The notes under the pieces were generated by a model. The model had not been told where the DNA came from and ran no database searches. It saw only the letters and a program-made list of their open reading frames with translations. Positions 1-7,158 of a stretch of DNA of 8,988 nucleotides are shown one piece after another; positions within the stretch are counted from its first letter, which is position 1; each line of letters begins with the position of its first letter. Made by a program: the position numbers and the translations under genes. Source of the DNA: Cyclobacteriaceae bacterium (GTDB lineage Bacteria; Bacteroidota; Bacteroidia; Cytophagales; Cyclobacteriaceae); contig JANQPK010000209.1 in the NCBI GenBank assembly GCA_028289505.1, forward strand, positions 1-8,988, given 5' to 3'.

Positions 1-1440
1 AGCATCAAACTCACCAGCAACCGTATAAGTAAAGGTTGGATTCTCTTCATTGGAATCAATTACTCCGTCGGAATCAAAGTCCCACTCAAAGGTCATTGGA
101 TCACCATCTGGGTCGAAAGTACCATCGCTGGAAAAATTAACCAATAGCGGAAGCGAGCCATTGGTGCGATCCGCAGCTAGTGTTATCACCGGGGAAGAAT
201 TGGAAACTATTCCTGTATAATCAATACGCACCAGTTTTCCACTGCCAACGTTATCAGGGCAGCAGCCTTCTCCGTATTCAAGCACATACATGTGGCCGTC
301 AGGGCCAATCTTAATATCAATGAAACCATTCTTATTAATATTAAAAATGGCTGGGGCAAGGCGATCATTGGACAAAATATTTCCCTGGTCGTCGATCTGT
401 ACCACCCATATCCGGCTGGTATTGAAATCGAAGTAGAAAAATGCCTTATCGAATTCGATAGGTAATTTCTTGGGATCAATAATTGATGGATCGTAATAAT
501 AACGCGGTCCTGCCAGGTAACATTCATGGAAGAAGGACAACCAAGCGGCTTCAGCAACTGGCAAGTTGGTGGCACCGGTATTCCATTGTGATAGATTCAC
601 CGGAGCAGCAGGATCATAATAGAATGGATCGGTTACATAATCGTTCCGATAGGGTTGATTATCACCAGATAAGTAAGGCCAACCGAAATTGCCAGCATTT
701 TTGGTGAGGTTGATCTCATCCAATCCCTCAGGTCCCTCAATACCAGGCTTGTTGGCATCTGGACCCACCTCTCCCCAAAACAACCAATCCGTATTGGTTC
801 TATCAACAAAAATACGGTATGGATTTCTGGCACCCATAACATAAATCTCCGGTAATCCTCCTACCCCTCCTGGGAAAAGATTGCCATCAGGTATGGTGTA
901 ACTACCATTGGGTTGGGGCTTTATCCTTAATATTTTCCCTCTTAGGTCGTTGGTATTGGATGACGTATTCTCTGAACTCTTATTACTATCGGTTTCATCC
1001 AATGTAGAGTATTTACTGTGATTGGTATTATCACCTGTGGCGATGTAAAGATTTCCTTGGGAATCGAAATCAAGATCCCCAGCTGCGTGACAACATATGT
1101 CCCGCTGGGTTGCCCACTCCATCAATACTACTTCACTAGACTGGTCGAGTTGATTCCCCACCATAGTAAATCTTGAAACCCGATTGACCGAGGGAGATAA
1201 TGGTGAGTAATGCAGGTAAATATAGTTATTGGCTAAAAAATTTGGATCGAATTCAATGCCGAGAAGACCGTCTTCAAGCTCATGAAAAACCGGTAGTACA
1301 CCGGCAGAGGTGCTAGTTAATGTGTTTGGATCATAGATAATAATCTCCCCGTAACGGTCAATAATAAAAATTCGTCCATCTGGAGCAAATTCAAAATTTA
1401 CCGAATTTCTTAGTCCTTCAATCAGCTCGATTTTCTGAAA
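1..1440 (-). repeat. Diverged tandem gene duplication (partner copy at 4413-5852)
   Basis: The minus-strand coding DNA at 1-1440 (copy 1 residues 34-513) aligns codon for codon, without any gap, with 4413-5852 (copy 2 residues 37-516). All landmark motifs keep a constant offset of three residues. In the first 77 aligned residues I count 16 differences. Short blocks are identical at DNA level, for example around 824-849 and its counterpart near 5236-5261, but many third positions differ. This is therefore an old, purified duplication and not a recent copy or an assembly artefact. The copies diverge in the signal peptide and leader. How far the similarity extends past the PKD domain is hidden by the window edge. 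Confidence 0.85.
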
Positions 1441-1539
1441 TTGGTCGGGAAACTGAGCTTGGGTATCAAAGCTTACAAACAGGATCGGTAGTAGTACTAA
1501 AGCAGAAACTTTAGCAATTAAGGTCTTTGCAGATAACAT
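1..1539 (-). CDS. Secreted PQQ-type sugar dehydrogenase-like beta-propeller protein with PKD domain (copy 1; 3' end outside window)
   Basis: Open for 513 codons from the ATG at 1539-1537 to the left edge, with no stop, so the C-terminus is missing. The start is well fixed: an in-frame TGA lies two codons upstream and AGGAAG (1554-1549) sits 9 nt before the ATG. Residues 1-29 look like a Sec signal peptide (hydrophobic core about 8-23, then TQAQ). Residues 34-440 resemble the glucose/sorbosone dehydrogenase propeller: presumed catalytic His151 in CCHAAGD, TGDN at 168-171, GKILRI at 201-206, RNP at 238-240, DEIN at 274-277 and NFGWP at 284-288. A PKD domain starts near 448 and is cut. In soluble PQQ glucose dehydrogenase the corresponding motifs bind PQQ and calcium and carry the base that oxidises the sugar; the substrate here is unknown. 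It is a close paralogue of the upstream gene at 1731-5960, so a similar long C-terminus with a type IX sorting tail is likely but not visible. Cys149-Cys150 directly precede His151. Confidence 0.9.
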   Translation of the reverse strand, partial: MLSAKTLIAKVSALVLLPILFVSFDTQAQFPDQFQKIELIEGLRNSVNFEFAPDGRIFIIDRYGEIIIYDPNTLTSTSAGVLPVFHELEDGLLGIEFDPNFLANNYIYLHYSPLSPSVNRVSRFTMVGNQLDQSSEVVLMEWATQRDICCHAAGDLDFDSQGNLYIATGDNTNHSKYSTLDETDSNKSSENTSSNTNDLRGKILRIKPQPNGSYTIPDGNLFPGGVGGLPEIYVMGARNPYRIFVDRTNTDWLFWGEVGPDANKPGIEGPEGLDEINLTKNAGNFGWPYLSGDNQPYRNDYVTDPFYYDPAAPVNLSQWNTGATNLPVAEAAWLSFFHECYLAGPRYYYDPSIIDPKKLPIEFDKAFFYFDFNTSRIWVVQIDDQGNILSNDRLAPAIFNINKNGFIDIKIGPDGHMYVLEYGEGCCPDNVGSGKLVRIDYTGIVSNSSPVITLAADRTNGSLPLLVNFSSDGTFDPDGDPMTFEWDFDSDGVIDSNEENPTFTYTVAGEFDA

Positions 1540-1730
1540 CGTTCAACGCTTCCTATCATAAATTATGTGTTACCAGATTAAAAAATAGCGACATAATTGT
1601 ACGCAACCGCCTGTTAATTAGAATAATTATATAATATATTGAAAAAAGAAAATTTCAATATAGCAAATGTTCGCGAAAGATACGAATTTTTGAAGATGAG
1701 AATTGTCAGCAGCGAGAAGTTAGCTCGCAA
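1540..1730. other. Spacer between the two tandem dehydrogenase genes
   Basis: This AT-rich stretch separates the stop of the upstream minus-strand gene from the start of the downstream copy. It holds one perfect inverted repeat (entered separately). On the minus strand TATCTTTC (1682-1675) differs in its last base from the Bacteroidota -7 box TAnnTTTG and would give a leader of roughly 130 nt, but I see no TTG at the proper -33 spacing, so I do not call a promoter. Whether the downstream copy has its own promoter or is read through from the upstream gene cannot be decided here. Confidence 0.6.
1635..1662. terminator. Perfect 10-bp inverted repeat; weak terminator or operator candidate
   Basis: TATATTGAAA (1635-1644) and TTTCAATATA (1653-1662) are exact reverse complements around an 8-nt A-rich loop. 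The hairpin lies about 70 nt past the stop of the minus-strand gene at 1731-5960 and about 95 nt before the start of the next gene, so it could end the first transcript or act as a regulator site for the second. It has only one G:C pair per arm and no run of T follows it on the minus strand, so it is a poor intrinsic terminator. In such AT-rich DNA a chance origin is possible. Confidence 0.3.
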
Positions 1731-4700
1731 CTATCTGGTAACCACAATCTTTATTCCCTCTGCATTTGAGGATTTGGATATAAGTTTAAGGTAGTAAACA
1801 CCTTCATTAACGGTGGAAAGGTCTAAGCGCCTCTCATTGATCCCACCACCAAACTGCTCAGTAGAGGAGAATACCAACTTGCCGATCAAACTGTAAAGTT
1901 GTAAATCCAGTTCCTCAGCAGAGTTTAAGTAAAACTGTAGGGTTGCATTCAGGTTAGAAGCAGGATTAGGATATACCTTTAAATTACTGATATTGGGTTG
2001 ATCAGGAAGATCAGTAATAGTCCCGATTTGAATTAAAAAGGTTTCATCTGCAGTAAGCACACCATCACTAACAGTAACGGTTACTGCAAAATCCCCGGTA
2101 GCCACCGTAATGGTACCAGATATTAAACCTGTGTTTTGATCTATTGACAGTGATGGTGGCAAACCGCTGGCTGAATAAGTGAGTACAGAATTAGGATCTG
2201 TATCGCTTGCGACAATTTGCAGCTGCACTTCATCATTATTTCCAAACATTTGGTTTCCTGGGTTTACAATAACCGGGGCGCAGTTGCTGGTTTGACTTTT
2301 GTTTTCAAATATCCTAGGTACAATTTCATTCCAACCTATGGTAGTAATATCTAGGTCACCATCATTGTCCAAATCTGCCAATTGTACTCCATCATGATGA
2401 TCAAGTGGTCCTCCGTCATCAAGTATGTGTTTTATCCAAGTACCAGAATTATTTAGGTCATTTTCAAAGCCGAACATCATATGAGCCACTTTCCATTCGC
2501 CAACAACAATATCAATATCTCCATCGAAATCCATATCGGCAACTTCTACACTTAAAGAGCCATCGATTGAAGGATCTATAGTATTCTTGGTCCAAAGTTG
2601 AGTAGGATCATCAGGAGCTTCGAACCAAGCGATCTCACGATTGTTGAGCAACTGACCAGCAACTCCGTCCAAATCACCGTCTTGATCAAAGTCTGCCAGT
2701 GAATTCCTGTCGAAAGTACTGCTGTAGGTTATTCCTGTGGAAAAAGCAGTCCAAGTACCGTTGTCGTTTCTTAACCAGTTACCTGACTGGAACAAATCCA
2801 AATCCCCATCATCATCAATATCCCCTGCACTTAGATCTTCGCCAAAAGAGTCGGGATGAATGCTCTCGATAGTCCAAGTTTGATTTACTGGGTCTGAAGG
2901 AGGGGTCAACATTTGCACCTGCGAACTGCCGTCTTCACCCCCATTCCAAGTAAGTGCCATTTGGTAGGGGCCTCCATCCTGGTACACACCACCTGCAACA
3001 CCTGCAATGAAGATTTCTGTATAACTGGTAGTACCAGAAGGTATATTGGTGTATACGGTAAAATTACCGTCACCATCATTCTGGGCCCAAGCGAGGTCTG
3101 CAGATTCATACTGTCCTTGAGAACCAAATAAATCGAGATCTCCATCACCATCAAAATCATATACCCAGGCAACATTATTGAGTGGTGCACCAATCAAGCT
3201 TTTGGTCCAATTGCCCGTAATACTACCGGGATTCTTATACCACCATCCACCGGTGACGATATCTCTGAAACCATCGCCATCAAGGTCGTATTGAGGAAAG
3301 ATATATACTGCTCTATACGGTAGTGCATTGTCAATAAGGTTTTCTTCCCACTCAACAGGGAAATCAACTTCAGCACATCCTTCTAAAGTAAATGAGCTTT
3401 GAAAGGCACCACCAATATCGATAGCGTAATTAACTCCTGGTTCCAGCGGTGTCACTTCAAGGTAAACCGTACGGTCATCCGGTTGCAAATAGGCAGCTGT
3501 TACCTGCACATTATTATTGATGGTGTAATTCTCAATACGTTCAGCAGAAGATTGGTCAATGGGTTGGTCGTAAACCACCTCCACCAGAATTGGAGCCAAG
3601 GCATCGACGTTTTCTAGGGCTACCGTTGGTGCATTGTTAGAAACGCCAGATCCCATGAACTCAATCCAGTTCAGGTTAAACTCAGAACCAGTTTCCTGCT
3701 TAAAAACAAAATACAAATCACGCTTGCCTTCAGGAGCTTCGAACGCAGTTTCGTAGTCAACCCATTGGACAGCGCTACCGGTAGCAGGTACCGGCGTAGA
3801 CGCCAACAAAGTACCATCGATACTATCTAATCGGAATTCAATGATACCTCCGGCGGAAGCAGCTGAGGTCCGGTATTTAACCGCTTCGATATTTAACAAA
3901 TTTCTTCCTGAGTAGGTTACATAGTCTCCTTCACTTACAGCAATGGTGCTGGTTCCTCCGGTCCAGGGATCGGTATTAGGGACTACTTCTACCCCTTGCT
4001 GCTCGTCGAAAAATTCAGATTCTGTTCTTTTTGGATATAAACGGATCTGATCAAAGGCTGCCAATCCCCCTTGATCGGTGTAATTAACCCCCAGTACATA
4101 AAAAATGTCCATCTCTCCTTTGATATCGTGATCCAATGGATCCATGGTCATCATCTGGGGACAAGCTTCAATGGTTAAATCATCATGGAAATGATTTAAA
4201 TGCCCCAGCGACGGTATCAAGTTCACAGTAGCACAATCTACTGCGCCATCCTCTACATCTGATACCGTTATGTCAAATTGAATTTGCTCATTCCAAGTAA
4301 TAAAACCTCCATCTACTGGCGAATTAAATTGATAGGTGGCAGCATTGTTTCCAGCATAGATGGTAACATTTTTTACACTGACCCCGCCTTGGTTATCCGT
4401 CACTTTTACTTGGGCATTGAATTCTCCACTAGTAGTGTAGTCAAAGCTGGGATTTTCTTCATTTGAATCTATGGTGCCATCGGTATCAAAATCCCACTCA
4501 TAGGTTACCGGATCACCATCAGGGTCAAAGGTTCCATCGGTAGAGAAGTCCACACTTAGTGGTAAGGATCCGTTATTGGGCGTGGCTGAAACAGAGATTA
4601 CCGGAGAGGAATTGGATGAAATACCAGTGTAGTCAACTCTGACTAGTTTACCGGAACCCACATTGTCAGGACAACAACCCTCCCCATACTCTAAAATGTA

Positions 4701-5960
4701 CATGTGGTCATCAGGACCCATTTTCATATCAATGAAGCCATCCTTACTGACCGGGAATACTTCAGGAGAAAGCAAGCTAATGTTACCTATCCCTCCTTGA
4801 TTGTTCAGTCTTACTACCCATACCCGGCTCGAATTGAAATCAAAATAGAACAATCTCTCGTCGAATTCTTCAGGCAGTCTTTTCAAGTCGGGCAACCCAG
4901 GTTCGTAGTAGTATCTGGGACCTGCCAAAAGACAATTATGGAAGTATTCTATCAAGGCTGGCTTTGCTGGTGGTAGATTAGTGGCGCCGGTATTCCAGGT
5001 CGATATATTTACCGGTGCAGCAGGATCGTAAAAGAAAGGTGGGTTACTGTAGGTATTGCGATAGGCTTGGTTTTTACCTGAAAAATAGGGCCAACCGTAA
5101 TTTCCCGCCTCTTTGGTGAGATTAATTTCATCTAAACCCTTGGGCCCGTCTGGTCCGTCATTATCGGCATCTGGTCCAACCTCTCCCCAGTATAACCAAT
5201 CATTGTTCTCTTTATCTACAAATATCCGGTAGGGGTTTCTGGCACCCATAACATAAATCTCTTCTAAACCACCCACTCCTCCCGGAAACAGGTTACCGGC
5301 TGGTATAGTGTAAGTCCCATTGGGTTGCGGTGTGATACGCAGAATTTTTCCTCGTAAATCGTTAGTATTGGAAGAGGTATTCTCGGAACTTGCTGTTGGA
5401 TCTGTCTCATTCAGGGTAGCATAAAGACTGTGATTGGTGTTATCCCCAACCGCGATAAGCAGGTTGCCCTGAGAATCAAATGCCATGTCACCCGCAGAAT
5501 GACAACAAATTTGACGTTGGGTAGGCCAATCCAGTATGATCACTTCCGAATTTAAATCAACCACATCTCCGCTCATGGTGAACCTCGAAACTCGGTTGAC
5601 CGATGGGGATACTGGAGAATAATGCAGGTATATATAATTGTTTGAAAGAAAGTTGGGGTCGAATTCTATGGCTAACAATCCATCTTCGAGCTCGTGGAAC
5701 ACGGGGATTACACCGGCTGAAACCGTAATTTGCTGTTCGGGTTTGTAGATAATAATCTCTCCAAACCGGTCGATTAAAAATATCCTACCGTCAGGAGCGA
5801 ACTCGAAATTAACGGAGTTCTTAAGCCCGTCAATAAGTACAATACGTTGGAATTCGGTGGGATAAGGTTGCGCATGAGCACCATTCCAAGAAAAGGCTAC
5901 CAGGCATCCTACCAGTAAAACCAAACAGTTCCTGCTAATTCTGCGAAAAAATGTATCCAT
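1731..5960 (-). CDS. Multidomain T9SS-secreted PQQ-type sugar dehydrogenase-like protein (PKD, CBM6-like, VCBS/FG-GAP, sorting tail)
   Basis: Complete, 1409 aa; an in-frame TAA directly precedes the ATG (5960-5958), fixing the start. Domains by eye: signal peptide 1-30 (ends GAHA); glucose/sorbosone dehydrogenase propeller about 37-443, with presumed catalytic His154 in CCHSAGD, VGDN 171-174, GKILRI 204-209, RNP 241-243, DEIN 277-280, NYGWP 287-291; PKD 453-537; Cys/His-containing module 540-645; CBM6-like beta-sandwich about 648-770; Ig-like 775-860; FG-GAP/VCBS-like region 870-1222 with six DxDxDGxxD motifs beginning at 892, 935, 1047, 1090, 1142 and 1196; cadherin/He_PIG-like Ig domain 1228-1312; type IX sorting tail 1322-1409 (VYPNPAS near 1329, ending KIVVTR). 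The protein should pass the Sec system, cross the outer membrane by type IX secretion and be anchored or released outside. The propeller family oxidises sugars or related alcohols with PQQ; the substrate is unknown, and the CBM6-like module suggests polysaccharide contact. A purely structural or adhesive role is also possible. Confidence 0.9.
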   Translation of the reverse strand: MDTFFRRISRNCLVLLVGCLVAFSWNGAHAQPYPTEFQRIVLIDGLKNSVNFEFAPDGRIFLIDRFGEIIIYKPEQQITVSAGVIPVFHELEDGLLAIEFDPNFLSNNYIYLHYSPVSPSVNRVSRFTMSGDVVDLNSEVIILDWPTQRQICCHSAGDMAFDSQGNLLIAVGDNTNHSLYATLNETDPTASSENTSSNTNDLRGKILRITPQPNGTYTIPAGNLFPGGVGGLEEIYVMGARNPYRIFVDKENNDWLYWGEVGPDADNDGPDGPKGLDEINLTKEAGNYGWPYFSGKNQAYRNTYSNPPFFYDPAAPVNISTWNTGATNLPPAKPALIEYFHNCLLAGPRYYYEPGLPDLKRLPEEFDERLFYFDFNSSRVWVVRLNNQGGIGNISLLSPEVFPVSKDGFIDMKMGPDDHMYILEYGEGCCPDNVGSGKLVRVDYTGISSNSSPVISVSATPNNGSLPLSVDFSTDGTFDPDGDPVTYEWDFDTDGTIDSNEENPSFDYTTSGEFNAQVKVTDNQGGVSVKNVTIYAGNNAATYQFNSPVDGGFITWNEQIQFDITVSDVEDGAVDCATVNLIPSLGHLNHFHDDLTIEACPQMMTMDPLDHDIKGEMDIFYVLGVNYTDQGGLAAFDQIRLYPKRTESEFFDEQQGVEVVPNTDPWTGGTSTIAVSEGDYVTYSGRNLLNIEAVKYRTSAASAGGIIEFRLDSIDGTLLASTPVPATGSAVQWVDYETAFEAPEGKRDLYFVFKQETGSEFNLNWIEFMGSGVSNNAPTVALENVDALAPILVEVVYDQPIDQSSAERIENYTINNNVQVTAAYLQPDDRTVYLEVTPLEPGVNYAIDIGGAFQSSFTLEGCAEVDFPVEWEENLIDNALPYRAVYIFPQYDLDGDGFRDIVTGGWWYKNPGSITGNWTKSLIGAPLNNVAWVYDFDGDGDLDLFGSQGQYESADLAWAQNDGDGNFTVYTNIPSGTTSYTEIFIAGVAGGVYQDGGPYQMALTWNGGEDGSSQVQMLTPPSDPVNQTWTIESIHPDSFGEDLSAGDIDDDGDLDLFQSGNWLRNDNGTWTAFSTGITYSSTFDRNSLADFDQDGDLDGVAGQLLNNREIAWFEAPDDPTQLWTKNTIDPSIDGSLSVEVADMDFDGDIDIVVGEWKVAHMMFGFENDLNNSGTWIKHILDDGGPLDHHDGVQLADLDNDGDLDITTIGWNEIVPRIFENKSQTSNCAPVIVNPGNQMFGNNDEVQLQIVASDTDPNSVLTYSASGLPPSLSIDQNTGLISGTITVATGDFAVTVTVSDGVLTADETFLIQIGTITDLPDQPNISNLKVYPNPASNLNATLQFYLNSAEELDLQLYSLIGKLVFSSTEQFGGGINERRLDLSTVNEGVYYLKLISKSSNAEGIKIVVTR

Positions 5961-6105
5961 TTATACGGTCAAAAGATTTGAGACGTTTAACAAACACTAA
6001 TTTACTTTTGGTTGTACAGCTAGTTAGTAGGTTCCCAGATCCAATGTCACATCTAAATACCCGCAAGTTAACGCTTTATTGCTATAACTTAAGTTCAGTG
6101 ACCAA

Positions 6106-6134
6106 CAAAATTACAAATTTTATAACTATTTCAA
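6106..6134 (-). promoter_or_regulatory. Bacteroidota-type promoter candidate for the dehydrogenase gene
   Basis: On the minus strand TTG (6134-6132) is followed after 18 nt by TAATTTTG (6113-6106). This fits the Bacteroidota housekeeping sigma consensus TTG-N17-23-TAnnTTTG, with every specified base of the -7 box present. It points at the dehydrogenase gene starting at 5960 and would leave a leader of about 140 nt. The region is AT-rich, which raises the chance of a random match. Confidence 0.5.
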
Positions 6135-6323
6135 TAATAATTGATATAATTCTAATTAACTATTTGCAATTTTAATATGTAATAGGTTGATTTATAGGAA
6201 TATAAATTTTACAATTAAGCCAGGAAACAACCTCAACTACTGCCTACACGACGAATTATTAGGTAGACTAGAGCTATAACAAAGATAATTATTAAAAAGT
6301 TTATATTTTTTATTATAAATTTA

Positions 6324-6331
6324 TAATTTTG
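6324..6331 (+). promoter_or_regulatory. Candidate -7 box for the polysaccharide export operon
   Basis: TAATTTTG matches TAnnTTTG and lies about 40 nt before the TTG start of the OPX gene, a reasonable leader length. No TTG is seen at the expected -33 distance (around 6300-6306 the sequence is GTTTATAT), so the site is only half supported. It overlaps the end of an AT-only palindrome at 6313-6326. Confidence 0.35.
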
Positions 6332-6371
6332 TGACTAGGTTAATTTATATCAATCTAAATTCAACAGCATT

Positions 6372-7136
6372 TTGAAATCATTTTTACTCTATATTTCCAG
6401 TGCTTTAATCATTGGATTTATTTTTTCATGTGCCCCTGCTAAGAAGCAAACTTACTTTAACGAAACCACGCATGGTCGAACCTACACAGAGAATTTATCG
6501 GAGTACCGACTACAGGCCGGGGACATTGTTCAAATCAAGGTTTACAGTTTAACTCCCGGTGAATTTGACTTTTTTCGTGAATTATCTCAGATAGACTTCA
6601 GGGTAGATCCCTTGCTTTCTGGTACCCTTATCGGTGAGGATGGTACTGTAGTGCTCCCAGCGGTGGGACCTGTACGTATTTCCGGATTAACACCCAGGGA
6701 GGCGCAGGAGAAGATACGCACCATCCTTCAGGATTACCTAGATACTCCATCGGTGGATGTCCGATTACTTAGTTTCCACTTTGCAGTAATCGGGGAGGTT
6801 TTACGCCAAGGAAAGTATCCCATATTGGAAGATCGTATCAATATACTAGAAGCAGTTAGTACAGCCGGTGGCCTTACAGAATTTGCAAACTATGAGACCG
6901 TTAAAGTTTTGCGAACCGATAATGGTATTTCTACCCTGCATGGTGTAAATTTATTAGACCCTAACTTACCCAACTCTAATTTTTACTACATTCGACCAAA
7001 TGATGTAATCATCGTTGATCAGTTGAAGAACAAGAACTTCAGAAGAAATTCAGCTGCTAATATTTCACTGATTCTCTCTGCAGTGGCTACTGGAGTTACT
7101 TTGATTCTGGCCATCGACAATTTATCCGGAAATTAA
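6372..7136 (+). CDS. Polysaccharide export outer-membrane lipoprotein (OPX/Wza family)
   Basis: 254 aa, usual length for Bacteroidota OPX proteins. It forms the outer-membrane/periplasmic exit channel for capsule or exopolysaccharide. Residues 1-20 are a lipoprotein signal peptide with presumed lipidated Cys20 (IFSC). The poly-export domain spans about 44-131 (YRLQAGDIVQIKV at 45-57, DGTVVLPAVGPVRISGLT at 90-107, then an amphipathic helix). An SLBB-type domain follows from about 135 to 216 (GEVLRQGKYPI; AVSTAGGLTEFA; YYIRPNDVIIV). A hydrophobic helix at about 230-247 lies near the C-terminus. The start is TTG: an in-frame TAG lies at 6336-6338, and no ATG or GTG occurs between it and the TTG. 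The signal peptide begins exactly at this TTG, which supports it. No Shine-Dalgarno is apparent. The next gene, 22 bp downstream on the same strand, encodes its usual partner, a Wzc/GumC-like protein, so both are probably co-transcribed. The exported polymer cannot be deduced. Confidence 0.93.
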   Translation: MKSFLLYISSALIIGFIFSCAPAKKQTYFNETTHGRTYTENLSEYRLQAGDIVQIKVYSLTPGEFDFFRELSQIDFRVDPLLSGTLIGEDGTVVLPAVGPVRISGLTPREAQEKIRTILQDYLDTPSVDVRLLSFHFAVIGEVLRQGKYPILEDRINILEAVSTAGGLTEFANYETVKVLRTDNGISTLHGVNLLDPNLPNSNFYYIRPNDVIIVDQLKNKNFRRNSAANISLILSAVATGVTLILAIDNLSGN

Positions 7137-7158
7137 AGAAAGTTAGATTGACAGGATC

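Larger units (their letters stand above)
5961..6371. other. Divergent AT-rich intergenic region
   Basis: This 411-bp stretch lies between divergently read genes and has no convincing gene. It contains a minus-strand promoter candidate (6106-6134), a plus-strand -7 box candidate (6324-6331), a 14-bp AT-only palindrome TTATAAATTTATAA (6313-6326) overlapping the latter, and an imperfect inverted repeat CTGCCTA (6240-6246) / TAGGTAG (6260-6266) between the two promoters. The repeat could be an operator but is short. If the minus-strand promoter is right, the dehydrogenase gene has a leader of about 140 nt. Confidence 0.6.

Noticed and set aside
207..842. Short minus-strand frames at 207-575 and 633-842 and a plus-strand frame at 483-707
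   Set aside because: They lie inside the intact, motif-rich reading frame of copy 1, in other frames or antisense, and show no domain or signal features of their own.
1..1539. Copy 1 as a pseudogene
   Set aside because: I checked every codon from 1539 to 1: there is no in-frame stop and no shift relative to copy 2, and all presumed active-site motifs are present. It is simply cut by the window edge.
2906..4976. Overlapping short frames within 2906-3617, 4278-4466 and 4704-4976
   Set aside because: All are shadows of the 1409-residue gene; their compositions look like out-of-frame translation.
5951..6175. 74-codon plus-strand frame starting at 5951
   Set aside because: It begins antisense to the dehydrogenase start codon and runs across the presumed leader and promoter. 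It has no recognisable features or ribosome site.
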